Below, one piece after another: positions 14,001 through 20,927 of a stretch of DNA of 22,207 bases. The stretch is from positions 1 through 22,207 of the IMG/VR virus record IMGVR_UViG_3300021598_001532. One strand, 5' to 3'. The stretch comes from a virus. The notes under the pieces were generated by a model. That model saw only the letters and a list, made by a program, of their open reading frames with translations, made no database searches and was not told the DNA's origin. The translations under genes and the position numbers were made by a program. Numbering within the stretch: the first letter of the stretch is position 1; each line of letters opens with the position of its first letter.

Positions 14001-16920
14001 TCCACAAACAAATAGAGATAATCCAGCATCTGATCCAAAATCAGCAAAATCATTTGCACTGTCTTCTCCTATAGGACAAGTTGTTATTAATGAACCACAA
14101 AATAGTATTACTAAAGAAACTTTAGAGAAAAAGTTATTAGATTTGCATGTTGGTGTTGGAGTTACTGATGTGATTTCTAATTCAGTGGGAACTTCTCATA
14201 CTTTCTATACTAAGATAGATCATGGATTTAATCAATTAACTGGAGTAACCATAGTAAATGGTGGAAATGGATATGGTACTGGTAGTGGTAGTGTTGAGTA
14301 TTTTTATAACTGCAGATTAGTTGGTTATGGAGAATCAACATCTGGGAAAAATGCAACTGCTAGAGTTGCTGTTAGTGCTGCGGGTACTATTTTTGATATA
14401 AAAATTATGGATGGTGGTAGTGCATATGGAATTGGCAACACCATGACAGTTGTTGGCATTGCTACAACGACTTCCTTTGTCCCCGCATCAATTGTATCGA
14501 GTAACATTAATTCTAATATTGGCGATACTTTAAGTTTTGTTGGAATTAATGTTGATGAATACGAATCATACAATAATCTTTACAGAATTGTAGGAATATC
14601 TACTGGTGAACATAAAAAAATACAGGTTTCATCTGCTTCAACTATTCAAAATCCTTCTGTAACTGGTCTTGGAGTAACAATTACTTTGGGTTGTGGTTTA
14701 GTTTTAACCGGACAAAGTTTGAATATATTATCAATTTCTTATAATAGATTTACTGGATTAGCTACAGTTACTACACAACAACCTCATGGATTATTTAGAA
14801 ATAGTTCTATTACTTTTGGTGGCGCTCAACAATCTTTCTACAATGGAAATTTTGTAGTTAATAATGTTGTTGGTCTTTCTACGTTTATTGTTAATTTTGG
14901 CATTAGCACGACAACTCCATCAACATCTGGCACTATATTTGGTTATATAAACGGTTTTTCTGCTGGTGGTGGAAATGTTACTAGGTCAAATGAAAATCTT
15001 TTTGGAAGACTAGTATCTCCATATGCAGGTATTACTACTACACTATCTGCTGCAATTACTGATTTAAATGCTAATACAATAAGTATTTCAAATGTCACTA
15101 ATCTAAGTTTAAATGTTGGAGATTATCTTCAAATAGATGAAGAGATTGTTAGAATTAGGAGCACAGTAACTGGAAATCCTGTTTCAGTTTTTAGGGGATT
15201 ACTTGGAAGTAGTAAGTCAACACATGTAAATGGTGCTGTTGTAAAAAGAATTAATCCAAGACCTATAGAATTCCGTAGAAACTCTTTAATTAGAGCGTCT
15301 GCACATACCTTTGAATACGTTGGATATGGCCCTGGCAATTATTCAACATCATTGCCAGATAAGCAGCAAAGAATCTTAACCGAACAGGAAGAAGTTTTAT
15401 CACAATCGGTTAAGAAAAATGGTGGTATGGTTGTATTCTCCGGAATGAATGCCGATGGTAGTTTCTATACCGGAAATAAAAAAATAAATGCAACCACAGG
15501 ACAAGAAGAGTTTGTTGAAACCCCAATACAAACGACAGTTGGAGAAGATTTTACCTCCGGTCCAAATGTAGGGTTTAATGTAATATCACCTATTGATGTA
15601 AATGTTAAGAATTCTATTCGAGTCGATGGTGGGCCAGAAAATAAAGTTATTTCTAAATTTGATGGTCCTGTCATTTTTAATAACAAAATTGTTTCTTCTT
15701 CAGAGAAAGGTATTGAATCTAATTCTTTACTATTGAAAGGAGACCAAAATATATCTAGAAAGTATACTGTAGGTATTTCAACGCCAACAGTTGCCGGAAA
15801 TCCTGGAGATGTTACATATAATGCAATTCCGGCAACAAATGATTATATTGGATGGGTATACACCTCGAATAATAGATGGGAAAATTTTGGATATATTGGA
15901 AACTTTGGCGTTGGGGTATCTTCATCAGGTTCTTATGTTGGTTTTTCCACCCTAATTAACTTTAGATCGGGTCTTGGTGCCACGATAACTTCATCATATG
16001 ACACTGTTAGTGGAATTACAACTTTAACATTTAGTTCAAATCCTCTTCGTGTTGGTGTTTCTACTGGATTGGGTTCCAACAGAACTTTTGTTGGAGTTGC
16101 TACGGAAATTAACTTTGTTGGATATGGTGTTACTATATCTGCAGTTCAAAATTCTGGAATAGCGAGTATTACATTTGATGCGACAGGTGGCGGAACTGGA
16201 TATCCCGGACTTCCTTTGAATTCTCTTCAATATAATGATGGTGGATTCTTTAGAGGTTCTTCCGCATTATCTTTTAATGGTACAAATCTTTTTGTAGGAA
16301 ATGCTCTAGGAATCAATTCTTCATCACCTTCAACAAGATTGGATATTGTTTCTACATCGGGTGGTTCTGTACGCATTAGATCGACAAGTACTTCTGGAAA
16401 TATTGTCAGAATTGACAGCAGAAATCCGGATGATACAACAACTCCTCTTGTAGTGGATTTTAATGGTAATGTTGGAATTAATACCCCAACTCCATTGGGA
16501 GCTTTAGATGTTACTGGAAACTTAGTTGTTGCTGGTGAAATTAGAATATATGAATCTGATAGGAGTAATTATATTGGAGTAAATGCGCCAACTTTAAATT
16601 CTAACTACACTTGGACCCTTCCAACTACAGTTGGTACTGCTGGAAGTATTTTATCGACAAATGGTTCTGGTACTTTAATTTGGTCTTCAGCCTCTTCTGT
16701 TGTTAGTGGCGTATTGACAAGTACTGACTTCTTAAATGAAGGGTCAACAAATCTTTATTTCAGTGAAGAGAGAGTTCAGGATGCTATTGGTGCCGCAATT
16801 AATTCTGGAATTCAGACAGGAATTAGCGTTACTTATGATGATGCAAACAATAGAATCAATTTTGACAATAGTTTCTCACTATATCCATATACCACTCGCG
16901 GATTTAGTATTCCTATTTGA
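11059..16920 (+). CDS. Giant tail-fibre-like structural protein (1953 aa)
   Basis: A modular fibre protein. Residues 17-60 hold a beta-helix entry motif seen in pectate-lyase-like phage fibres (GTILYVDPNS ... RPFKTIQRALIEASRF). The body has repeated PHGL-type units in which a G-x-x-V-x-I strand is followed by FNG-x-[YF]-V-V: about 310-340 (GFNGQYVV), 853-890 (LPHGLEIGSKVEI, SFNGTFVV), 1240-1275 (QPHGLFRN, FYNGNFVV). A segment at about 1409-1452 (RASAHTFEYVGYGPGNY, LPDKQQRILTEQEEVLSQS) is one I know from many cyanophage fibres. The C-terminal 350 residues contain GINSSSPSTRLDI and GINTPTPLGALDV units and a YFSEERVQDAI motif, then end abruptly in RGFSIPI. No S74 chaperone domain is visible. Start ATG 11059 follows a late promoter; the ribosome-binding site is weak. 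Role: virion fibre for host contact, by family resemblance. Confidence 0.85.
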   Translation: MGLSRLDNFLKSVRGTILYVDPNSIDSTDSIENQGNSLTRPFKTIQRALIEASRFSYQAGIDNDRFGKTTIVLYPGDHLVDNRPGWIPYGNNTYLLRNGTTSSDFPPLDLNSNFDLSSSENQLYKFNSVYGGVIVPRGTSIVGLDLRKTKIRPLYVPNPENPNVESSAIFRVTGSCYFWQFTFLDSDPNSFAYSDYSSSTFVPNFSHHKLTAFEYADGVNPVVIDDSFATYYSGRTDLKMYYEKIGLAYGQSSGREIQPDYPSTSLDIQPKVDEYRIVGSRGVEVGISSIRSGNGSVTSTTITVDLQQPVSGLEVDTPIKISGVDALGFNGQYVVSKVNSSTQVEYRVQNAPTVPLPGSGSANLSIVVDTVTSASPYIFNCSLRSVYGMCGLLADGSKADGFKSMVVAQFTAVGLQKDRNAFVKYNPTLGLYQDSTASGNENITSDILARYKPEYSNYHVKCKNDAYLQLVSVFSIGYCEQFVAESGGDQSVNNSNCTFGSRGLVSSGFKSNAFKKDDIGYITHIIPPKVIDSSEINVDYYSIDVPKTLSVSNSGRLYLYNQNNEALLPDSVIEGYRIGAKSGETLNLTLTRSGVSTEYSAKVVMPLTTSTSLEKIFYVGRNSVGVNSITSNIITFTAPHTFANGETIRIVSNDGHLPDGVDHNQIYYAITTGISSNTIKIAKSLNDAIGLNEIDINNRGGILKVVSRVSDKNSGDLGHPIQWDSSNNQWYVNVSSASSENTLYSRIVGLGTTSLGQATPKTYIKRIPDNRNPLDTIYRVRYVIPADSPFVASPPLNGYVIQESNSSIEPTSLEVGYQFNPSGTTLTNSTQLRNQRLIAGATWESGVAKVVTELPHGLEIGSKVEILNVKSTNNESGIANTSFNGTFVVSGISSAREFYIPVKNNPGTFTNNTSLRDTTSPYFKKKEFSNTYLVYQSEEIQRYVQGERDGIYYLSVVNASNSPTTSPFTSEKYLQPIKNLYPQTNRDNPASDPKSAKSFALSSPIGQVVINEPQNSITKETLEKKLLDLHVGVGVTDVISNSVGTSHTFYTKIDHGFNQLTGVTIVNGGNGYGTGSGSVEYFYNCRLVGYGESTSGKNATARVAVSAAGTIFDIKIMDGGSAYGIGNTMTVVGIATTTSFVPASIVSSNINSNIGDTLSFVGINVDEYESYNNLYRIVGISTGEHKKIQVSSASTIQNPSVTGLGVTITLGCGLVLTGQSLNILSISYNRFTGLATVTTQQPHGLFRNSSITFGGAQQSFYNGNFVVNNVVGLSTFIVNFGISTTTPSTSGTIFGYINGFSAGGGNVTRSNENLFGRLVSPYAGITTTLSAAITDLNANTISISNVTNLSLNVGDYLQIDEEIVRIRSTVTGNPVSVFRGLLGSSKSTHVNGAVVKRINPRPIEFRRNSLIRASAHTFEYVGYGPGNYSTSLPDKQQRILTEQEEVLSQSVKKNGGMVVFSGMNADGSFYTGNKKINATTGQEEFVETPIQTTVGEDFTSGPNVGFNVISPIDVNVKNSIRVDGGPENKVISKFDGPVIFNNKIVSSSEKGIESNSLLLKGDQNISRKYTVGISTPTVAGNPGDVTYNAIPATNDYIGWVYTSNNRWENFGYIGNFGVGVSSSGSYVGFSTLINFRSGLGATITSSYDTVSGITTLTFSSNPLRVGVSTGLGSNRTFVGVATEINFVGYGVTISAVQNSGIASITFDATGGGTGYPGLPLNSLQYNDGGFFRGSSALSFNGTNLFVGNALGINSSSPSTRLDIVSTSGGSVRIRSTSTSGNIVRIDSRNPDDTTTPLVVDFNGNVGINTPTPLGALDVTGNLVVAGEIRIYESDRSNYIGVNAPTLNSNYTWTLPTTVGTAGSILSTNGSGTLIWSSASSVVSGVLTSTDFLNEGSTNLYFSEERVQDAIGAAINSGIQTGISVTYDDANNRINFDNSFSLYPYTTRGFSIPI

Positions 16921-16929
16921 TTGCCCCAA

Positions 16930-17259
16930 TTAACCAAGTTCTGGTATTACTACGATATTATACGAAGTAATACCAGTTGCTGAAAATGTTTGCGTTGGTG
17001 CTAACATTATTTCTGTTGGAAGAGCTGCTGCAGTACCGGTTAAATCTAGAGTTAGTGAGTTGTTTGAAGATGTTGAAGATGCGCTGGTATAAGCTAGATT
17101 TCTACCTATCGCAGATAAACCTGTGCTACTTACAGAAACTCCAGCCCAACTGATAGAAATATCAGTACCACCCATGTAATTTATTATTACCCTTACATTT
17201 TGCCCGGTGTTATTTGTATATCCAACATCAGTTGAACCACTTAATACTTGAGAAGCCAT
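16930..17259 (-). CDS. Small adhesin-like phage protein on the opposite strand
   Basis: A 109-aa protein encoded against all its neighbours. It begins MASQVLSGSTDVGYTNNTGQ and is rich in Ser, Thr, Gly and short beta strands (VRVIINYMGGTDISISWAGV, IMLAPTQTFSATGI), ending YNIVVIPELG. It looks like a compact beta-sandwich adhesin or fibre-tip protein; I recall relatives near tail fibres of cyanomyoviruses. It ends nine bases from the stop of the giant fibre and starts in the divergent late-promoter region, with a CTAAATA motif on its own strand. No clear Shine-Dalgarno sequence. A role as fibre tip or attachment co-factor (like T4 gp38) is inference only. Confidence 0.7.
   Translation of the reverse strand: MASQVLSGSTDVGYTNNTGQNVRVIINYMGGTDISISWAGVSVSSTGLSAIGRNLAYTSASSTSSNNSLTLDLTGTAAALPTEIMLAPTQTFSATGITSYNIVVIPELG
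16941..16976. repeat. Perfect 11-bp inverted repeat at a convergent gene junction
   Basis: CTGGTATTACT (16941-16951) is the exact reverse complement of AGTAATACCAG (16966-16976), 14 bases apart. It encodes part of the C-terminus of the minus-strand gene and lies 21 bases past the stop of the giant fibre. It may act as a bidirectional terminator stem or RNA-end stabiliser; there is no T-run on either side. Confidence 0.65.
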
Positions 17260-17284
17260 ATTGTTTCAAAAATACTTTTTTTAT

Positions 17285-17291
17285 TATTTAG
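17285..17291 (-). promoter_or_regulatory. Late promoter for the minus-strand gene
   Basis: Read on the minus strand, CTAAATA occupies 17291-17285, continuing as CTAAATAATA, 25 bases before the ATG at 17259-17257. It forms a back-to-back pair with the plus-strand TATAAATA, whose 5' end is only five bases away. Confidence 0.5.
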
Positions 17292-17295
17292 TTTT

Positions 17296-17303
17296 TATAA
17301 ATA
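17296..17303 (+). promoter_or_regulatory. T4 consensus late promoter (TATAAATA)
   Basis: TATAAATA at 17296-17303 matches the T4 late consensus exactly and lies 31 bases before the TTG start of the second fibre gene, in an intergenic region. Confidence 0.75.
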
Positions 17304-17318
17304 ACTAAAAAGAAAAGC

Positions 17319-17326
17319 AAGGGGAG
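17319..17326 (+). promoter_or_regulatory. Strong ribosome-binding site deciding a TTG start
   Basis: AAGGGGAG lies eight bases before TTG 17335. The GTG at 17328 is too close and in a frame that stops after 17 codons. The TTG gives MGINKNFVVKHGLEV, the typical N-terminus of cyanophage fibres, so TTG is the real start. Confidence 0.75.
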
Positions 17327-17334
17327 AGTGAACC

Positions 17335-18087
17335 TTGGGTATAAACAAAAACTTTGTAGTAAAACATGGTTTAGAGGTTAACTCAAATCTCATTGTTGCT
17401 GATGCAGATACTGGTAGAGTTGGTCTGGGAACCACAAATCCCGCAGCAGATTTAGAGTTATATTTTCCACCCAAAGCTAAATTATCTGTTAGAAGCACTG
17501 AGGGAGAATCCTTTTTAGATATTGATTCTGGAATTACTTCAACTTCTTATTTGAATTTTAAGCAAAATGGAGTTTTGAAGGGAAATATTTCTTTCAATTC
17601 TCATACTTTAGATGTTTTAGAAATAAATTCTTCAACAGATAAAGACGTTGTTCTCGCAACCGGTGGTGGTAAAGTTGGTATAGCAACAACAAATCCATCT
17701 TCAGAATTGACAGTTTCTGGAGATGTTTTTGTTTCCAACAATATTACTGTAAATGGCATTTCAACTTTGTCCGGAATTACTACTATTTCGGAAACATTAT
17801 TTTCAAATCAATTAAGTATTTCTGGATTTTCTACATTTAATGATAATGTTAACTTAATCCAAGATTTATATGTAGGTGGGAATACAACATTAAGTGGAAT
17901 TAGTACATTTGTTGGATTTTCTACATTTAATGATAATCTATATGTTGCAGGAGTCTCTACATTCTCTAATACTATTGATGCAAACAATGGAGCAACAATT
18001 GATAATGTAAGAATAGGTGTTGCGGATGATAATGAAATTGATACCTCTTCAGGAAACCTAACACTCTTCAGGAAACCTAACACTTAA
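17335..18087 (+). CDS. N-terminal half of a frameshifted tail-fibre protein
   Basis: A 250-aa frame from TTG 17335, supported by a strong AAGGGGAG site and the family-typical start MGINKNFVVKHGLEV. It contains two GLGTTNP/GIATTNP fibre units (GRVGLGTTNPAADLELYF at about 23-40; GKVGIATTNPSSELTVSGDV at about 112-131) and a set of STF-rich strand repeats (about 142-205: GISTLSGITTI, GFSTFNDNVNL, GISTFVGFSTFNDNLYV). These resemble the triple-beta shaft of T4-like fibres. The natural frame ends at about residue 243 (SSGNLTL); the final seven residues (FRKPNT after L) come from the second copy of a 19-bp tandem duplication, which shifts the frame into a TAA at 18085-18087. The product should be a shaft without receptor-binding end. 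Confidence 0.75.
   Translation: MGINKNFVVKHGLEVNSNLIVADADTGRVGLGTTNPAADLELYFPPKAKLSVRSTEGESFLDIDSGITSTSYLNFKQNGVLKGNISFNSHTLDVLEINSSTDKDVVLATGGGKVGIATTNPSSELTVSGDVFVSNNITVNGISTLSGITTISETLFSNQLSISGFSTFNDNVNLIQDLYVGGNTTLSGISTFVGFSTFNDNLYVAGVSTFSNTIDANNGATIDNVRIGVADDNEIDTSSGNLTLFRKPNT
17823..17937 (+). repeat. 25-bp direct repeats spaced 90 bp apart in the fibre shaft
   Basis: The same 25 bases occur at 17823-17847 and 17913-17937, exactly 90 bases (30 codons) apart, coding for GFSTFNDN both times. Recombination between them would remove or add one 30-residue shaft unit in frame. Confidence 0.75.
18045..18084 (+). repeat. 19-bp tandem duplication causing a frameshift
   Basis: The unit CTCTTCAGGAAACCTAACA stands at 18045-18063 and again, identical, at 18064-18082, with two further matching bases. 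Because 19 is not a multiple of three, the second copy shifts the reading frame by one and brings a TAA at 18085-18087. Perfect identity points to a recent event. Confidence 0.95.
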
Positions 18088-18580
18088 TTCTTTTGATGGC
18101 ACAGTAATTGTTGACGACCAGTTATCGGTATCTGGAGTATCTACTTTTAATAACAGAGTTATTTTTAACAGCACAAATTCCATTCAAATTCCTGTTGGGA
18201 CAACAGCACAAAGAGATTCTGTTGGTGTAGCTGTAACTGGACAAATCCGATATAACACTGAATTCTCAACCTTTGAAGGTTATGGACCTGGTGGTTCTTG
18301 GGGTTCTCTTGGTGGTGTTAAGGATGTTGATGGCAACACCTATATTATTCCAGAATCATCTCCTGGAGCAAATGAAAATATTTTATTCTTCTACAATAAT
18401 GGTTCATTATCCGCTACAATATCATCCACTTCCACAAATTTTAACACTGACGCAAATATTAGTGGTGTTGTAACTGCAACAAATTATTATGGAGAAGGTG
18501 GTTCATTAACTTTAGGAACTCCAACAGATTCTAGTATTACTAGCAACGGGGCACTCAATACTCTTTCTGGAAGTACTAAG

Positions 18581-20926
18581 TTGGTTGATAGTATTGATGA
18601 CCTCAACGAACTTGCATTTAATATTATAAGAAATACTGCAGTCACTAATGTAGATTTCTCTTCAAATTCATTAGCTGGAGGTTCTCCACTATCAATTACA
18701 CTATCGGTTACAAGTTCTGGAAACGCTAATCGTTATGATGTTGATTGGGGAGACGGTACAACAACATCAAACTATACATCTGCTTCTATTCCACATACAT
18801 ATACCCAACCTGCTGGTGGACAGTTCTCAATATCTTTAGTTGCTAAAAATAATTCTGGAATTGGTGCAGGAAGCAGTTATTCTACTGCAAAGAGTAATTA
18901 TATTACAGTTTATACGCCAAATCCAGTGGTTACTTTTGATTTGTATAGAGCATCTTCTGGGGGTTCAGTTCTTTCTGGAAATGATTTATATGTAGTTGAA
19001 GGGCAATCACTGTACTTAGATAATAATACTTCAAATACAAGTGGAGCAACAGTCAATTATACAATGAATTGGGGGGATGGTTCATCAAATGATTCTATTG
19101 CAAACAATACTGCTAATGGTGGAGCAGATGTTTCTGCTTCAAGACTTCAGCATACTTGGTCCGAGGGAACAAATAGTTCTACAACTAGAGATACGCTTAC
19201 TTTAACTTTAAACGCACATAACACTGCAGACCCTGCCGTTATTCCCACTAACGGAACTGCATTGTTGAAAGTTTACGATGATGCTCCTGCAGCTCCAGAT
19301 GGATTAAGTAGTAAAACATTATCTAATGTCACTAGTACAGGGACAAATCCAAGACTTGTTTCTGGATTTACTGATAATACTGGCGGAACTACTTTATCCG
19401 CAGGGAATGATGTTACTCGTGTAACTGGTGGAACTGCTGAAGCCACGGCAACTTCTTCGTTTGCATATAATGCAAATAGTGGAACTCTTACAGCACATGT
19501 AAACAGTTCCTCCGATGGTTCCCGAGTATTAACTAGTGGTGATGATTCTGGAACATATACAAGTTTGGTAATTACAGAAGAGAGTGATTATCAGTTATTG
19601 AATTCTTCTGGTTCAACTACAACTTTTGCCTCAAGTATCTATTATCCTGGGTTGTATAAAGGATTTAAGGCAAAAGTTTCAAAAGCAGTTTCTGCTTTAA
19701 GCGTTGGTGTGAATAGTATGAGATTGCTTCATAGTGACACTGGTAATACAAACGCAGTGCAGTTTGTTAAGGATGATGTAACTGCCACACCTGTTGTAAG
19801 TATTTCGACTGCAACACTTGCAGAAAATGTTGCTGGTACTTATCGTTATGTTTCTGGTATTCCATATTACAACACTGGTTCACCAACTCTAACTTTATCC
19901 GGATTAACGGTTACTAATTTAACAGGACAAACTTACACTAACCAAACAAACATTGTTGAAGTTGACACTGGAACAAACCAAGAGGGAACCTCCAGTGCAG
20001 CTACACCAGATACTGATTATACATATACTCAAATTAATGGTCCTTCAAGTATGTTGAGTGGAGGAATACCTATTGCTAATGTTGGGGTGTCTTCCCCATA
20101 TGCATTGGGTAACCTAACAGTTCCTATTACAACATCAAGTGTAAGAACTATCGATAGAGTTAGAGTTCGTGCTAAGAATGTAAATGGAACCAGTAGTTAC
20201 GCAAGTGATATTGCTACTAATATTCAAGTTCATACTGCAGCGCAGAGTGAAATTAGTGAAATTTCAATAGCAGTTCCTTCTGGACTTGGTGATGGAACTT
20301 ATACTGATAATGGAAAGAGAATTTATGATTTTGGCCCTGGAGTTACTACGACAACTCCTTCTTATAATGGAGCAACTAATTTCTATACTAACAATCCATA
20401 TTCCGAATCATCTTCTCCGGCAGGAATTACTACAACAGCAGAAGCAGTTGTTAGATTGGGTGCTATCACTCACAATCAAGTAAATTATTCTACTGGATAT
20501 CTTCCAGTTGGTCCAGATTTTTCATCAGGAAGAAGTGGAACTCAGTATTTTACTTTTGCGTTTAGAAGAAGAGTTGTTGCTAACTTTGATATTAACATTA
20601 CAAGTTCAACTGGTGTCGCTGGTGTTTGGATTGCTGCTCCAGGAACAAGTATAGATACTACAAGTGGATTAAATGGTTGGTTAAGAGCAGATACTGCTTA
20701 TGGAGGTTCTGGAGTTCCTGGTAGTGGGCCGGGTGGAAATGGTTCTGATGGTTGTGCTTTCACTAATGGAGATAGAATTCTTGCATCAACATCTTTAAGT
20801 GGTGGTTATACTATGACACTAGGTAGCGAAAACATGAGTAATGCTACTGGTAATGTTGTTCTTATAAGAATTGCTTTGAACTCAGGGCAATCCGTAACAA
20901 GTCTTAGTATAGGAGCTGCAGCGTAA
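18581..20926 (+). CDS. C-terminal part of the frameshifted fibre, with PKD domains and a glycine-rich tip
   Basis: A 781-aa frame if counted from TTG 18581, but no ribosome-binding site precedes it and the frame stays open back to 18062, so it is the continuation of the fibre begun at 17335. Two PKD-like Ig folds are visible near the start: RYDVDWGDGTT at 51-61 and TMNWGDGSS at 161-169, each with the W-G-D-G turn, and a HTYTQPAGGQFSISLVAKN strand pair. The middle is Ser/Thr-rich beta structure. The last 110 residues (FAFRRRVVANFDINITSS, GVAGVWIAAPGTSID, GGSGVPGSGPGGNGSDG, SVTSLSIGAAA) form a probable receptor-binding tip that I recall from other cyanophage fibres. Unless frameshifted back, this part is probably not made. 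Confidence 0.75.
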   Translation: MVDSIDDLNELAFNIIRNTAVTNVDFSSNSLAGGSPLSITLSVTSSGNANRYDVDWGDGTTTSNYTSASIPHTYTQPAGGQFSISLVAKNNSGIGAGSSYSTAKSNYITVYTPNPVVTFDLYRASSGGSVLSGNDLYVVEGQSLYLDNNTSNTSGATVNYTMNWGDGSSNDSIANNTANGGADVSASRLQHTWSEGTNSSTTRDTLTLTLNAHNTADPAVIPTNGTALLKVYDDAPAAPDGLSSKTLSNVTSTGTNPRLVSGFTDNTGGTTLSAGNDVTRVTGGTAEATATSSFAYNANSGTLTAHVNSSSDGSRVLTSGDDSGTYTSLVITEESDYQLLNSSGSTTTFASSIYYPGLYKGFKAKVSKAVSALSVGVNSMRLLHSDTGNTNAVQFVKDDVTATPVVSISTATLAENVAGTYRYVSGIPYYNTGSPTLTLSGLTVTNLTGQTYTNQTNIVEVDTGTNQEGTSSAATPDTDYTYTQINGPSSMLSGGIPIANVGVSSPYALGNLTVPITTSSVRTIDRVRVRAKNVNGTSSYASDIATNIQVHTAAQSEISEISIAVPSGLGDGTYTDNGKRIYDFGPGVTTTTPSYNGATNFYTNNPYSESSSPAGITTTAEAVVRLGAITHNQVNYSTGYLPVGPDFSSGRSGTQYFTFAFRRRVVANFDINITSSTGVAGVWIAAPGTSIDTTSGLNGWLRADTAYGGSGVPGSGPGGNGSDGCAFTNGDRILASTSLSGGYTMTLGSENMSNATGNVVLIRIALNSGQSVTSLSIGAAA

Positions 20927-20927
20927 A

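Larger units (their letters stand above)
17335..20926 (+). pseudogene. Whole fibre gene interrupted by a 19-bp duplication
   Basis: If one copy of the 19-bp unit is removed, the frame from TTG 17335 passes straight into the frame ending at 20926, giving 1190 aa without internal stops. The restored junction reads SSGNLTLNSFDGTVIVDD, and the stretch 18083-18580, otherwise without a start codon, then encodes GQIRYNTEFSTFEGYGPGGS and GGVKDVDGNTYIIPE, a module I recognise from intact cyanophage fibres. The distance from 18083 to 18581 is 498 bases, exactly 166 codons, confirming a single frame. Either a real mutation or switch, or a sequencing or assembly error. Confidence 0.8.

Noticed and set aside
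16711-16740. TTGACA box in the giant fibre gene
   Set aside because: No acceptable -10 box at 16-19 bases; the same holds for TTGACA near 5813 and 17707.
16920-17335. Invertible segment for fibre-tip switching
   Set aside because: An antisense tip gene suggested it, but I see no inverted repeats flanking the segment and no invertase gene in the window; the only repeat is one hairpin at its edge.
11059-20926. Diversity-generating retroelement or CRISPR acting on the fibre genes
   Set aside because: No reverse transcriptase, template/variable repeat pair with adenine substitutions, or regularly spaced repeats were found.
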